DNA of 64,000 nt from Primula veris (GCA_963682055.1 OY821747.1:19022258-19086257), one strand, 5' to 3'. Numbered from the stretch's first letter, positions 1-10,570 are shown. The notes: generated from the sequence alone by a model not told the origin. Numbers and translations: made by a program.

Positions 1-914
1 CACAAACAAGAACCACATCAATATAACGAGCGCCACCACCCCCCCCCCACCCACATTAACCAGATACATAAGAATCATCAGACATATATAGATAACCTGA
101 ACCATATACCAATGACACACCTATGACCACAACGACAAATCAAATACAACTCCTAAAAGAGGGAGGGGGGAGAACGAAAAATCACTTACAGTAATCATTA
201 TGAGCAAGCAAGCGCGAACAGCAGCAAGTCTTCCAACAAAACCACGAAACCCTAGATCAAGCGGCCGAACTCTTTTCCTTTTTGGCGGGAAGAATATGCT
301 TTAGAGAGAGAGATATTTTCTTCAGCAAATTCTGTGATAAAAATAAAACAGGATTACTTGGCACAATAGAAAGGAGTGGAGTCACAAAAAGAATAAAATA
401 ATAACCGTCCTTTCGTGTAACAGAGGTTTACCTTTTTTCCAACCATACAAAAGTCAACAACCGCTGCTCTTTTTAACATATAAACGCTCCAGATTTCGTC
501 ACATCAGCGCGTATCCCACTACCCAAGGCAGTTCACATCATTACACCTAAATAAACGGCCAGTGGACCCTACCACGAAAAGCTTCCCACATACGCTACCA
601 CTACTATCACACCGAGAATATCCCCCGATTAAAGTTCCTCGACTCCCAACCAATCCTTACCAAAAGGGCACACCGAACAAGGTGGACGAAGACCGTTTCT
701 AGCTTGATGGCAGGGAGCATCAAGTCTAACAACGCTCTCCGGGGGGATAACCGGGCATATTGTTCGGTGTATGCTCAGAAATATAAAAGGGTGAAGCAAA
801 CAGGAAATAAAATAGGACAGAATCAAGTGCAAGACAAGTTTTATTCATCCACAAAGGGGGAAACACAAACAATACAACAGAAAAAGAAAAATGTTACAAG
901 AAAATACACCCATC

Positions 915-1276
915 CTACTTTTTCGAACTATCCCCCATAGCAACATCCCTCTTCGCCAAAAGTTCCTCCAGACGCTCCTTCTCCCTAATTAAATGAGAAA
1001 TCGCCATCTCAGCCTGTTTCAAGGCGTAAGACTGAGACTCGCATTTTTGCTCGGCCTTGAAACGAGCAGTGCCCTCCTCATCCCAATATTGTTTAAACCT
1101 CCTCGCTTCAGTCCGAGCACACATGAGATCATGTTTCAGCCATGACATCTCAATTTCTTTTATTTGAAGAGGAGTCAAATCCTCTTCCCCAAAACCAGGG
1201 GGACGAGGTAGCAAAAAAGTAGGCTCCTCTTCCATAAGGGCTTTCTTTTTGGGGGCAGACCTAGTGATGGGAGCCA
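915..1276 (-). CDS. antisense small coiled-coil protein 1
   Basis: This reads as a protein of about 120 aa starting MAPITRSAPKKK, with a basic N-terminus and a Lys/Glu/Ala/Arg-rich C-terminal half whose leucine and alanine spacing suits a coiled coil (for example SHLIREKERLEELLAKR). It has no membrane segment, signal peptide or enzyme motif. I chose the internal ATG at 1276 because it is closer in style to its neighbours than the upstream in-frame ATG at 1292. A TATA-like box lies about 87 bases upstream on the same strand. It is the most distal of five similar ORFs from the 3' LTR and runs opposite to the host retroelement. Its function is unknown; a structural or nucleic-acid-associated accessory protein is only a guess. 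Confidence 0.45.
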
Positions 1277-1360
1277 TCTCACGCAAAAGCAAGTTAGAAA
1301 AAGCAAATTATAAAACAAGAGAGGTAGAAATTGGTAATGAGATACAGGCAATATGGAGCA

Positions 1361-1366
1361 TTTATA
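1361..1366 (-). promoter_or_regulatory. TATA-like box of antisense ORF 1
   Basis: On the minus strand this reads TATAAA followed by TG, 85-90 bases before the ATG at 1276. It is one of five such boxes, one before each antisense ORF. Confidence 0.35.
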
Positions 1367-1509
1367 GAGAATCAAAAGGCACAAAGTACGAAGCGTTACA
1401 ATGGTTCACAAGACAGGCACGAGATACGAGAAGATACAACTGATTCATCAAATACAGAAAATAAAACACAAATTGCAAAAAGGGAAATACATAAGAAAAC
1501 CAGCCCAAT

Positions 1510-1989
1510 CTAAGGATCAACGGATGGAAAAACCGAACTGCCAGACCGAGAGAAAGCAAAACGAGCAGAACAATTCAACCGAGCTTGGTAGGAATCGTTC
1601 ATGGCGACCAAGTTGTCATTCTCTGAGGAGAGCCTGTTGTTTTCCGTAGTAAGAACCCCGACGCGCTCCATGAGCCGAGCATTCTTTACCATTATGCTAG
1701 CTAGGCCTTGAGGAGAAGTGTCAAACTCACCTTGAGAATGGTCCCATATCTCCTCGGCATCATACCAGGAGTTGGCCAGATGGTTTCTCTGTAACAACAA
1801 GTGATCGAGCTGGCGACTCAGTGCCGAGATCTCGGTCCACTTCAACGTCTCTTCGGGAAAAGAGCCGAACAAGCTCAAGGCCAAAACGCCATACTCTTTC
1901 TCAAGCCTTGCCATCCGACGGCGGACCCGGGATACCTCAGTGTCCAAGCCCTTCATCTGAGCATGATATCTCACCACAGGTCCAGACAT
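1510..1989 (-). CDS. antisense small coiled-coil protein 2
   Basis: This is a 159-aa reading frame starting MSGPVVRYHAQMKGLD. Two stretches look helical and coiled: roughly residues 13-35 (EVSRVRRRMARLEKEYG) and 100-135 (NARLMERVGVLTTENNRLSSENDNL). A less regular middle part contains WTEISALSRQLDHLLLQRN. The MSGP start and the bases around it resemble those of the ORF at 2977-3270, which suggests an old duplication. There is no catalytic motif. A TATA-like box lies about 100 bases upstream. The frame is open for its full length in DNA that otherwise has many stops, which supports past or present coding use. Confidence 0.5.
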   Translation of the reverse strand: MSGPVVRYHAQMKGLDTEVSRVRRRMARLEKEYGVLALSLFGSFPEETLKWTEISALSRQLDHLLLQRNHLANSWYDAEEIWDHSQGEFDTSPQGLASIMVKNARLMERVGVLTTENNRLSSENDNLVAMNDSYQARLNCSARFAFSRSGSSVFPSVDP

Positions 1990-2087
1990 TCTGGGAAATT
2001 GTTATAGTACGGAAGAAAATAAAGGGCTGAGGGAGAGGAAAGCAAAAAGAAAAATGAGATGATAAACTACCAAAGAAAAGAGAAGTA

Positions 2088-2093
2088 CTTATA
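2088..2093 (-). promoter_or_regulatory. TATA-like box of antisense ORF 2
   Basis: The minus strand reads TATAAG, about 100 bases upstream of the ATG at 1989. Confidence 0.3.
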
Positions 2094-2103
2094 GAACGGA
2101 GAT

Positions 2104-2175
2104 AGCATGCATGTTCCTGACATACTAGGGAGCATGCATATTCCTGACCTACTAGGGAGCATGCACCTATATTCG
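2104..2175. repeat. 27-bp tandem repeat, about 2.3 copies
   Basis: The unit begins AGCATGCAT and contains TTCCTGAC and TACTAGGG. Copies start at 2104, 2131 and 2158, the last partial. It lies upstream of antisense ORF 2 and could be part of its promoter region. Confidence 0.8.
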
Positions 2176-2354
2176 ACAGTGATGGGGACATCTACTGACA
2201 TCTGATACAATAGTACAGAAGGAAATAAAGACGAGATATACAAAGATCTAACTTCCCGACAAACAACAAACCACAGGTGCAATATAAAAAGAAGTGCAAA
2301 AATAAAGAGGCAAAAATACTTTTCATTAATAAAGATGGGATATATCATTGTTCG

Positions 2355-2456
2355 TTACATCCGAAAAGAAAGTCTATTACATCCGAAAAGAAAGTCTATT
2401 ACATCCGAAAAGAAAATCTGTTGCACCCGAGAAAAAGATCTATTACATCCGAGAAG
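2355..2456. repeat. 22-bp tandem repeat, about 4-5 copies
   Basis: The unit contains TTACATCCGAAAAGAAAGTC. The first copies start at 2355 and 2377 and later copies diverge. It lies between antisense ORFs 2 and 3. Confidence 0.8.
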
Positions 2457-2499
2457 AGCTAATACAGAAGATCAGGCAAAGGATCAACTATATCAGCTG

Positions 2500-2985
2500 A
2501 CCAAGTGAGCAGGAGACGCCAAAAAGAAAAAGTAAGAAGAAAGAGAAAGGAAAATCAAGAAGAGGAAAAAGAAGAAGAATGCAAGAAAAGAAGAAGTGAT
2601 AAGAAAGAAGAGTCGAAAAGAAAAAAAAAATGACAAAAACCCTAGATGTAACACGACCCTTAGGATCACAGGGTTGATTGTTACATCGTAGTGGTGCAAA
2701 AAAAAAAAGAGATGAAGAAAAAAGAAAGAGAAAGAGCAGGGGAAGAAGAAATGAAGGAAACAGACAAATAAAAAGGACGTCAATGAAACAAAAAAGAAAG
2801 GGAAAAAGAAAAGAATAAAAAGTAGAGAGAACAGAGTATAAAAAAAAAAAAAAAGAGAAACACAAAAGAGGAAGAGGAAGAAATGAGGGAAACTGAGAAA
2901 AGAAAAAAAAAAGAAAAAGAAAGAAATGGGAAAAGATGGGGAAAAGCAGAGAAAGATAAAAAAAGAAGGGGGAAGGTTAGGGGGA
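2500..2985. repeat. purine-rich (GA/A) low-complexity tract
   Basis: The plus strand is almost entirely A and G for nearly 500 bases, broken near 2639-2690 by a short imperfect palindrome with GATGTAAC on one side and GTTACATC on the other. The long Phe/Leu/Ser-rich minus-strand frames here result from base composition and are not genes. Confidence 0.8.
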
Positions 2986-3270
2986 AGTCGATCGGTATCG
3001 ATGAGAGGGCCCGGCAGAGACATCCCTGTCCCTCAGTGTCGGGTTCCCCCTTAGCATCTCATTCTCTTCGACTAGAGCCTGACGAGCACGTCGGCTATAA
3101 GCCAGTTCGGATCTTAGCCAAGTTAATTCCCGAACCATCTCGGTATGGTGATAACGCATCACCTTCAGTTCCTCCTCGGCATCCCTCAACAGCCTTTGTA
3201 CATGGCTATAAGAGGCTTCAAAAGCCTCGACTTGCAAAGCTAACGTTGATGGGGTGAAAGGACCAGACAT
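2977..3270 (-). CDS. antisense small coiled-coil protein 3
   Basis: This is a 97-aa frame starting MSGPFTPSTLALQVEAFEAS. From about residue 15 to 75 it is a strongly amphipathic helix (VQRLLRDAEEELKVM, then ELTWLRSELAYSRRARQALVEENEML), as expected of a coiled coil. The C-terminus is basic and Ser-rich. A longer in-frame start exists at 3342, but its extension is hydrophobic and unlike the other four ORFs, so I use the MSGP start shared with the ORF at 1510-1989. A TATA box lies 85-92 bases upstream, and a weaker TATATA lies about 30 bases upstream. Function unknown. Confidence 0.5.
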   Translation of the reverse strand: MSGPFTPSTLALQVEAFEASYSHVQRLLRDAEEELKVMRYHHTEMVRELTWLRSELAYSRRARQALVEENEMLRGNPTLRDRDVSAGPSHRYRSTSP

Positions 3271-3354
3271 CTTAGGGAAATTATAAGATGAGGGTCTATA
3301 TATGGGGGAAAATAATATGATGAGAATTGTGGATGTAACCATGCTGTAAGCAGG

Positions 3355-3362
3355 TATTTATA
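3355..3362 (-). promoter_or_regulatory. TATA box of antisense ORF 3
   Basis: The minus strand reads TATAAATA, a near-ideal plant TATA box, 85-92 bases upstream of the ATG at 3270. Confidence 0.4.
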
Positions 3363-3904
3363 GATCAATTAGATGAGGGCTGGGATTGAGAGTCGCAACC
3401 GTTCGCCAATGGGTATTCAGAAGTGACGGCACTCAAAAGAGGTGTCTGTTCAAGAAAAACGTTTGGATTCCCAAAAGACTCTTAAGAGCGTGAGTAATTA
3501 AAAGCCACTCCTGTTCAAGAAACGCTTGGATTCTTACCAATATTTAAAGGGGGTAAGTAATAATGGCAGCAAAACACGCGTCATTTTTGGGAAGGGCAGC
3601 GGTTCAAATAAATATCCCAGATCTTTTGCACAAAGCTCAAGAAAACTCTGGTGAATAAGATTTTTTATGCACAAGGCTCAAGAAATCCTATTGGTCCCCA
3701 GATATAAAGAGTAAGAAGGTCCAATGGATAAGATCAAACGCAAGGCCCAAGAAAAGCATTAATGAGGCCACAAGCGTGCGCAGTAAAAATAAATTGCATT
3801 GGGAAAGTAATTCAGATATAAACAAGAAAAAGAAGTCTTTATTGATTGGTTGATACTTCGTTACAGAAGAAGCACAAAGAGGAAATACAATGAAAACAAT
3901 AAAA

Positions 3905-4243
3905 TCATTTCATAGAAGGGCCCGCTTCGTCATTCGGCTTCCTTTTCGACCGAGCATACACTTCCTTAAGGGCCAATTTGTATGCCCTCTTGGAAGCAAG
4001 CTGCCTATCTCTGGAGGCCTCGAGCTCTTTGATCCGGGCACGAGCGCGAATACTGTCGAGCAAAGACCTCTGGTGCTCCTTCTCCAGGGCATCCAATCGC
4101 TCGTCTAGTTCGGCGGCCCGACGAGCTTCCACCGACAGCCGGGCAACCCTCTTCTCGAGATAACGCACCTTCTGAACTTCCTCTTCCAGACGGGCAACGT
4201 ATTCAGGAAGGTTGTCACCATAGTTTTCAAGAGGAGAAGCCAT
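3905..4243 (-). CDS. antisense small coiled-coil protein 4
   Basis: This is a 112-aa protein beginning MASPLENYGDNLPEYVARLE. Residues about 15-95 form a continuous charged helix (EEEVQKVRYLEKRVARLSVE, then DERLDALEKEHQRSLLD), a convincing coiled coil. The C-terminal segment KRAYKLALKEVYARS is nearly the same as KRAYKLAFKELHARS of the ORF at 4546-4866, which shows the two are tandem duplicates. Both then end in a short polar tail. The TATA box lies 50-56 bases upstream. No enzyme domain is visible. Confidence 0.6.
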   Translation of the reverse strand: MASPLENYGDNLPEYVARLEEEVQKVRYLEKRVARLSVEARRAAELDERLDALEKEHQRSLLDSIRARARIKELEASRDRQLASKRAYKLALKEVYARSKRKPNDEAGPSMK

Positions 4244-4292
4244 TCGTTGTTAATAAAGAATGAACTGCATAAAGAATACTGGGACAGTCCCC

Positions 4293-4299
4293 TTTTATA
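4293..4299 (-). promoter_or_regulatory. TATA box of antisense ORF 4
   Basis: The minus strand reads TATAAAAGGGG, 50-56 bases upstream of the ATG at 4243. The flanking GGGG is shared with the box before ORF 5. Confidence 0.45.
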
Positions 4300-4545
4300 A
4301 GAAGAAACAAGGAGTAGATCAAAGGTCATCTCGAATAAATACAACCTCTTGAACTTCCCAAGAGCATTTACGGCGAATTAACCACAGTTCCAAATCCAAT
4401 TAAAGTCATCCAAAAAGACATCAAGAAGATAAACAGACAAGAACAAGGAAAGGGAAATATTTTATTAATTTCAAAAACTTCGATTACAACTGAAGAGAAG
4501 ACTCCTCATTCAAGAGAAATTACGACAGAAATTACAAAAGACTAA

Positions 4546-4866
4546 TTATTTCGAGGAAGAGCCTTCTTCATCGTCATCCGAACTCGGGTTAGACCGAGCA
4601 TGCAGCTCCTTGAAGGCAAGCTTATAGGCCCTTTTTGCTGCCTTCTGCTTGGCCAGATTAGCCTCGAGCTTTTTTATATGCTCGTAAGCCCAATCCCGAT
4701 CGGCCATCGTCACATGATGATCAGAATCCATGTCAGACAGCCTTTTCTTATAATCTGAAACCTTGGCCACGAGTTTCTTATTCGCGGTACGAGATTTCTT
4801 GATTTCCGTTTCTAAATATGAAATATAATTAAAGGAGCTCTCACCAGTAGAACCTGAAGAAGCCAT
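4546..4866 (-). CDS. antisense small coiled-coil protein 5
   Basis: This is a 106-aa protein starting MASSGSTGESSFNYISYLET. A coiled-coil-like helix covers about residues 15-90 (ETEIKKSRTANKKLVAKVSD, then AYEHIKKLEANLAKQKAAKR), followed by the segment shared with ORF 4 and an acidic Ser/Asp/Glu tail. It is the ORF nearest the 3' LTR, about 240 bases away, so transcription from its TATA box would start just inside the LTR and run back towards pol. Retention of the duplicated C-terminal block in two ORFs suggests selection on protein sequence. Function unknown. Confidence 0.6.
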   Translation of the reverse strand: MASSGSTGESSFNYISYLETEIKKSRTANKKLVAKVSDYKKRLSDMDSDHHVTMADRDWAYEHIKKLEANLAKQKAAKRAYKLAFKELHARSNPSSDDDEEGSSSK

Positions 4867-4920
4867 TATGTCACGAGCAAATTAGTAGTAAAATGCCTAA
4901 GTATGGAGGGAGCACACCCC

Positions 4921-4926
4921 TTTATA
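4921..4926 (-). promoter_or_regulatory. TATA box of antisense ORF 5
   Basis: The minus strand reads CTATAAAGGGG, 55-60 bases upstream of the ATG at 4866. Confidence 0.45.
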
Positions 4927-5087
4927 GGATTTTTCCTCGAAGAAAGATATTAGGATAGGAAACATTAAATGTGCCCCCCTGAGAACCGTCATAAGTCTAT
5001 TGCGTTTCTCGATGAAGCATTGGGAAGGACAAGACCGAAGTAACGTTATCGACAAACCAAACATGACTCTCCCGACATGGAAACCAC

Positions 5088-5109
5088 GCCGAGGAAGTCA
5101 GGGAGCACT
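5088..5109 (+). other. polypurine tract
   Basis: GAGGAAGTCAGGGAGCAC lies directly left of the LTR. Its position sets the element's orientation as plus and identifies the LTR as the 3' copy. Confidence 0.5.
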
Positions 5110-5673
5110 TGATAGAACATAAAAATTAGACCCGAATATTTTATTCGGGTAATAATCAACCCACTTTATAAATGGGTATCCAACGCTTAAATGGGTCATC
5201 TCATACTTTTTATAGGAATTGAGGTGTTACTACCAAAAGCCCAAGCCCAATCAAATAGGGACCCATGTCTGAAAAATCCCTGGGATGAAGACATTTGTCA
5301 ATATCTTAGAAGGCGCAGTTGCCTATAAATAGCCAACTACCCCTCCTAGAAGATGACCAGAAAATATATCCAAAAAATATAGAGAGAAGTTAAGAAAAGA
5401 GAGAAACTAACCAAATCATATCACTTCGAGAAATAAACCGAGAAAAGACAGCCGAGCACCGAATAAAAGGGGAGGAAGATCAAGACGAGAGATTAAATAG
5501 TCATATCGAGCACAATTGTAAAACCGAAATACTAATCCGAGCAAATGTAATAGTCCGAACAAGGACAATAATCCGAGCAATAATAAAGATCAGGAAGTGT
5601 CCTTTATTCACGGTTGATTTACCATTATATCATTGTTGAAAAGCCTAACGCGACCGACCAAAGTTATGGCTTT

Positions 5674-5677
<4 letters not shown>
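5110..5677 (+). repeat. 3' LTR of the first retrotransposon
   Basis: The 568-bp LTR starts TGATAGAA and ends TTTATCA, giving TGATA/TATCA inverted ends. It contains CCTATAAATAGCC near 5312 as a core promoter and an AATAAA-type signal near 5580. Its right end abuts a (TA)n tract, which hides any target duplication. The partner 5' LTR is outside the window. Confidence 0.65.

Positions 5678-5731
<54 letters not shown>
5678..5731. repeat. (TA)n microsatellite
   Basis: About 27 TA units lie between the LTR and the MITE at 5732-6085. Confidence 0.95.
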
Positions 5732-5733
<2 letters not shown>

Positions 5734-6085
5734 GGGAGAGGTTATATGAACATCAACTTAAACATCAAATTCGACACTTTTTTGTAAAAACGCTCCAAAT
5801 TAAGATTTGGCTAATGCATATCTCGACGGTTTCATGATAGGAACACAAATATGCGTCTTGTTTTTTTTTTTTCCGAGATGTATAATGATATGTTTTTGAA
5901 ATTATGGTAAAATTTAAAAATTCAAAACATGTCATTACACATCTCAGAAAAAAATACAAGACGCATAATTGTGTTCCCGTCGTGAAACCGTCGAGATTTG
6001 CATTAATAAAATCTTGATTTGGAGCGTTTTTGAAAAAAAGTGTCCATTTGGATGTTTTTCATGATGTACATGTATACTCCCCATA
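5732..6085. mobile_element. MITE (long inverted repeat), family A copy 1
   Basis: The two halves are inverted copies. The left arm has ACACTTTTTTGTAAAAACGC and AACACAAATATGCGTCTTG; the right arm has their complements around 5965-6060. The ends read ATGGGAGAG and CTCCCCAT. The element is about 354 bp, with no coding capacity, flanked by TA-rich sequence. A second copy lies at 48820-49205 in the opposite orientation, also beside a TA microsatellite. Confidence 0.75.
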
Positions 6086-7174
6086 TATAATTGAAAATAA
6101 ATAAATAAAAGTGGTGTTGTGATTTGATATAGGATAAGGTTTGTGGTGTAAGGGGGTAGGTGGATCTGAGACAGCACCACGTCTGATTTGACAAAGTTCA
6201 CTAAGTTTAGTAATTGCATGGTAGATAATACACAACACAATAAATTACGGATTAATTTAATTAAATAACTCACGAGTATGTGCTCGTATTTTGTATCTTA
6301 TTTAGCTTATGTAAGGGTGAGTCAGATCCCATATAAACTAGTTGTACAAACCTCCTCAAATTAATCCTCAAAATCAATATTTTTACGGTTTTAACTACCC
6401 ATTTACATTTTATATATAATTTCTCAGCTTCCCTATTATTTTTTCTATTATAATAAAATAACATTTTTTCCGTTTTTATTTATTTATTTTGAAATATCTT
6501 AATAATAAATTAAAAAAACAAACCAACTAAAATTAGCATAACTACATGAGCATGAATAATATGAAACTTTTTATACATTTTTTGGTAAATCAAATCAAAA
6601 ATGGATTTTTTACTCAATAAAACAATTATAAAAAATACAAAATTCTTGTACTGATATATAGAGATAAATGAGTGAGTATATTTTTAACAAAGGATTATTC
6701 CATTTCAATCCTTTACACGAAGCACTGAATGATATTTGTATTGTAAGCTCAATTTTTCTTTGGCTGAATAGATCATAGCTGCATCTCTTGAAAAGGAAGA
6801 AATAATAAATAAAATATACTAAAAAAATAGGAGCTCCACTACCTTACCACAAGTTTGAAGATCAAACTAGCTTGCCCAGTGCCGTCTCCAGTATTTTAGC
6901 ACTCAAAACCATACTCGAAAATCGAGACCTTTCTAATTTTTGATTATTTATGAAAATCGAAAAATGAACATCTAAATTATCAATATCCAATATATTAACC
7001 AAAAAATAACCTTTAATTTATTATATACAACTATATTAAAACTACATGATTAATAAGGAAAAGTTTAATTTGTTTTTCTTCTTTCTATGTGGAGATTTAA
7101 CTTGTCAATAATTATTCTTATATTGTTTGATTTGTTAAATTTAGTTTCAAAGTCCACCTAGTGACCCTAATATT
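6086..7174. other. AT-rich intergenic DNA
   Basis: No gene is seen. A sequence CAGTGCCGTCTCCAG at 6877 resembles an hAT-type terminal repeat, but I found no partner end. Confidence 0.5.
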
Positions 7175-7488
7175 CAGGGGCGGCTCAGGCCCATGTCGAG
7201 TAAGCATTTGACATTGGGCAATGTATTCAGAAAAAAAATACGAGCAACATCCGATTATATTTTTAATATACTTGATAGTTAAAATAAAAATATTAAACAC
7301 CAATTTGTTTACAATATGTTATGTATTGTAATAACTCAAATGCTAGAGTAGTTTGATAATTTACCTAAGAGATCATGGGTTCGAACCTCTTTAGTTACAA
7401 ATATTATTTTGTTGTTATTTTGATTTGTTTTTATCGAGTAAGAAAAAAAATTAAGCCTTAGACATTTGGAGATACCGGACCGATACTG
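7175..7488. mobile_element. small non-autonomous hAT-like element with a tRNA-like segment
   Basis: The element starts CAGGGGCGGCTCAGG and ends with the complement of CAGTATCGGTCCGG, giving imperfect hAT-type ends. The flanking 8-mers are CTAATATT and ATAATATC, which agree at six of eight positions. Inside, GGTTCGAACC at 7378-7387 matches a tRNA or SINE B box. Similar tRNA-like segments are familiar in short plant elements. It encodes no protein. Confidence 0.45.
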
Positions 7489-10080
7489 ATAATATCTTTA
7501 AAGACAAACTCACTACAACATTATTGTTGACTATATATGCATATATATAAGGACACTAGTATTTTGTTTATATTAACTAATATAAATAAGTGTTAAATTT
7601 ATGCTATTTTTTCAAATTCATGGGCACTATTAGGAGGGGAGGTCCCAGTTATATGCTTGAAGAACTGGGTGGTGGAGGCGCTTATGAGCTTGCCATGAGT
7701 TGGAGGTACATAGAGAGGAAGCTGATGCTTTGATGCTTTTAGCATAAAAATATAAAATTTTAGGGATAAAGTGGATTTGGTGCCTGCATCCGTTCCATTA
7801 CGACATTTCTTATTTTTAAGGTGAAAAACTAAATTTTTGATGTTTATTTCATAAATTTGCATTTCTACAAAATTTCAACTTGCTTATCATCTTGCTTATA
7901 TAAATTTTTTATTATATTTTCTCTCTCCTCTACAATTTACTAATATTAATTTTGTACTACACGTTCTATAAAATATACTATAATATGTATAAAAAAAAAA
8001 AGGACAACCCATTAAACAAATATTATTTTATTTTAATAGGTGAAAGAGTTGTTCCCATGTATATTTGAGTGAAAGTGAAATGATACGGTAATAGTTAACA
8101 CCACAAATTATAAGGTGAAAATAAGGATATACTCATCTGAAGCATATTTAATAAACTAAGGTTAACTTGAAGAAGAATGAGTCATTTTGCATTCACTAGC
8201 TCTAATGTATTAATGTAAATGGTATGAAGAAAACCGGTAACGTTACAGAATCCGTTGTTGTGTAACAATATGATTAGGATAATGTCCCACTTTGTTAATG
8301 ATTATTTTGTTTTAAAATCATTTGCCAACTCAATTTTCATTTTTGACAACAAATCAATCGTCTTTATATGTTTGTGTAGATATACATCGTATGAGTAGAT
8401 ATTGTTTAGTTACTCCCTTTTTTAAGGCAATAATTCATGAATATGCGGCAGTTTTCTAGCTTTGGAATTTTGTAAGAGTTACTGGCATAGTTGCATGCAT
8501 TAATTGTTTTCTTCTTCTTACAATTATTGAATCAGGACAAATTAATTGCTAGTTGGAATCACCATTGCAATTGGATCAATTTTCTTCCTTAACAATCATA
8601 GAAACTGACCAGGATAAGAAAAGAAACAACAATTAATTGGAAGTTGGAACTAGCTATATATATATATTGTATATATTCAGCCAATATCAAACTTTGTAAC
8701 AAAAAGTAAATTACAATGAAGGATTATTACAAATGATCATATCTAGACAATATGTCGCAAAAAATATGAAAATGAAAAGAAAAAAGGAAAACAAAACAAT
8801 TATGGAGAAGCATGAATATAGCGATTATGAAAGATGTGTATATGGCGATTATGAAAGATGTGTAACAGACTAAGGAACCCAATGTCTGAAGACGAAATTC
8901 TTTCGCTTTACTTGAATGCATTTTTATTCTATCCTCCGATGAAAAAGGTGCTAGTCGCTCTGCGAAAGTCGTAGCTTTATTGTCTATCACGCCTCTCTAC
9001 GTCGGTATTGAATAATTAATTTATAAATTATAATGAAGTGACGAATGACCAATAATGAAGAATATCAGAATGGATATTCTGTGGCATATTTGATAATGCT
9101 TTTCCAGAATCCATGAAGAGAACAAAGCATATTATGGGTATCGTGAATATACCTATATAGCCATCAAGAAACTAAAGTGTGGTTCGCAACGTCTCACTCA
9201 AACTTATACGAATTTAAAGATATAATTAGCTAGCTCATAACATAACACATCTAGGAATTCTCTAGCTAATAGTTGATTCTTAACAATTGTGTTTCTAACA
9301 AAGTGCTTTTACGTATTTATATAGAATAAGTTGAAGAGCATGTACAAAGTCCTATTAGGAGTAGTAATGTGAAATATAAAGATTACAATACTATACAAGA
9401 TATACTTGGATTAGGAATCTAAAACATTCATAATTACACACAACATCAGTGTATTTTTGATAACATTTTGATTCCGTCAAGGAAATCCATCCCTCTATTA
9501 CTAAAGACGTAGAAAAAGGATAAAAAAAAAACTCCAAAACATGATAATACTGGTTTCTAACTTCTATATAAGATTATAAACAAATTGATTATACGCACCT
9601 ATATACGTGTGTATATATTACACACACGTATAGGCGACATCCCTATAATGTTTAGACGATGGATTAGTCGCAATTCACTCTCTGATTAATAATATTCTTA
9701 TTTCAATTTTGAATACAGTTTGAGGTAATTGATATTTTGTTATATATCAAGAAGGAAAAAAACTTGAGAGAATATTTAATATATCTCTTAAAACAAAGAA
9801 TTTTGATTTAAAAGTTGATTAAGTAATTAATTGGTTATAAATACTAGAACAGTTTAAGTAAATAAATCCAAAAAATAGTATTAATGTGGGAAAGGTGATT
9901 TGAGGCGCACCCATGTTTATTATAGTAGTAGCATCTGCACATTAAACACGATTTTATGTAACGGATATTATGTGATGACGGAATTAAAAGAGCGTCCACT
10001 TTCAACTTTGAAGTTTCTAGATAATTAAACCAATGACACTATTCGTTGTTGTATACCATGCTACAAAATAATCACAAAAA
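7489..10080. other. AT-rich intergenic DNA, no supported gene
   Basis: This contains only short local repeats: a doubled 24-bp unit at 8818-8865 (GATTATGAAAGATGTGTA) and a hairpin at 9597-9635 (CCTATATACGTGTGT with its inverse). An 87-aa minus-strand frame at 8727-8990 is not convincing as a gene. Confidence 0.5.
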
Positions 10081-10570
10081 TACTACCCATATTATAATTT
10101 CCACTCTATTTAGCCAATATCTTTTCTATTGAACTAGTTTTGGTCACTTAAATTTGGATGGATAGTGTGCACACACTTCTTGTGAGTTGTTACCATAAAC
10201 AATCACTTTTTCTTATGTCGTGTCTTTTTCATTCGCTCGTCTTATAAGGAGTACATAAAAGAGCATAGAACGTGTATAATAATTCATTCATTATCAAAAA
10301 CTCTTGATGGCCACAATAAATTATAAGAGAAATAAATCTTATCTCCGTTAATACTGCTCATATTATAATTTTTGACTCTCTTTAGCCAATATATTTTCTA
10401 TTAAAACTAGTTTTGGTCTCTTAAATTCAGATAGTATGCACACACTTCTTGCGAGTTACTTCGCTCTAACTTACACTTCTTGTCAGTGGAGTGAATATAA
10501 ATATTCAATTTATGTCTGTGTCTTTTTCATCACTCGTCTCATAAGGGATACAAAAAGGAGCGTAGAAGAT
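10081..10570. repeat. direct duplication of about 200-280 bp
   Basis: Segments around 10081-10285 and 10361-10570 share ordered blocks: CATATTATAATTT, TTTAGCCAATAT, AACTAGTTTTGGTC, CACACACTTCTTG and TGTCTTTTTCAT. The copies diverge by substitutions and small gaps. Their role is unknown; they lie about 700 bases upstream of the GDPD gene. Confidence 0.7.

Larger units (their letters stand above)
1..5677 (+). mobile_element. 3' part of an LTR retrotransposon, probably Ty3/gypsy Tat-like, cut by the window start
   Basis: A single LTR lies at 5110-5677, with a purine-rich tract immediately on its left. This means the element reads on the plus strand and the LTR is the 3' one; gag-pol would lie to the left, outside the window. 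The 5.1 kb of internal sequence has no plus-strand coding similarity that I recognise. It holds five small minus-strand coiled-coil ORFs, each with an upstream TATA-like box, plus short tandem repeats and a GA-rich tract. Antisense ORFs between pol and the 3' LTR are known in some plant Tat-lineage elements, and the complete Tat element at 29432-40421 has the same layout. The Tat assignment is therefore an inference from architecture. The first 900 bases hold nothing I can assign. Confidence 0.6.

Noticed and set aside
1..300. Possible sixth antisense transcription unit, with an ATG followed by a GTAAGT donor near 185-200 on the minus strand
   Set aside because: Only three codons precede the putative donor and no further exon could be followed before the window start.
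2488..3023. Long Phe/Leu/Ser-rich minus-strand frames (125 and 176 aa)
   Set aside because: They are the complement of an almost pure A/G tract; open only because of composition.
7330..7400. Possible tRNA gene from the GGTTCGAACC motif
   Set aside because: No cloverleaf, acceptor stem or clear A box can be formed; better read as a transposon-borne tRNA relic.
8727..8990. 87-aa minus-strand ORF with a plausible N-terminus (MIDNKATTFAERLAPF)
   Set aside because: Its second half is hydrophobic translation of a local 24-bp duplication and A-rich DNA; no splice context or homology recognised.
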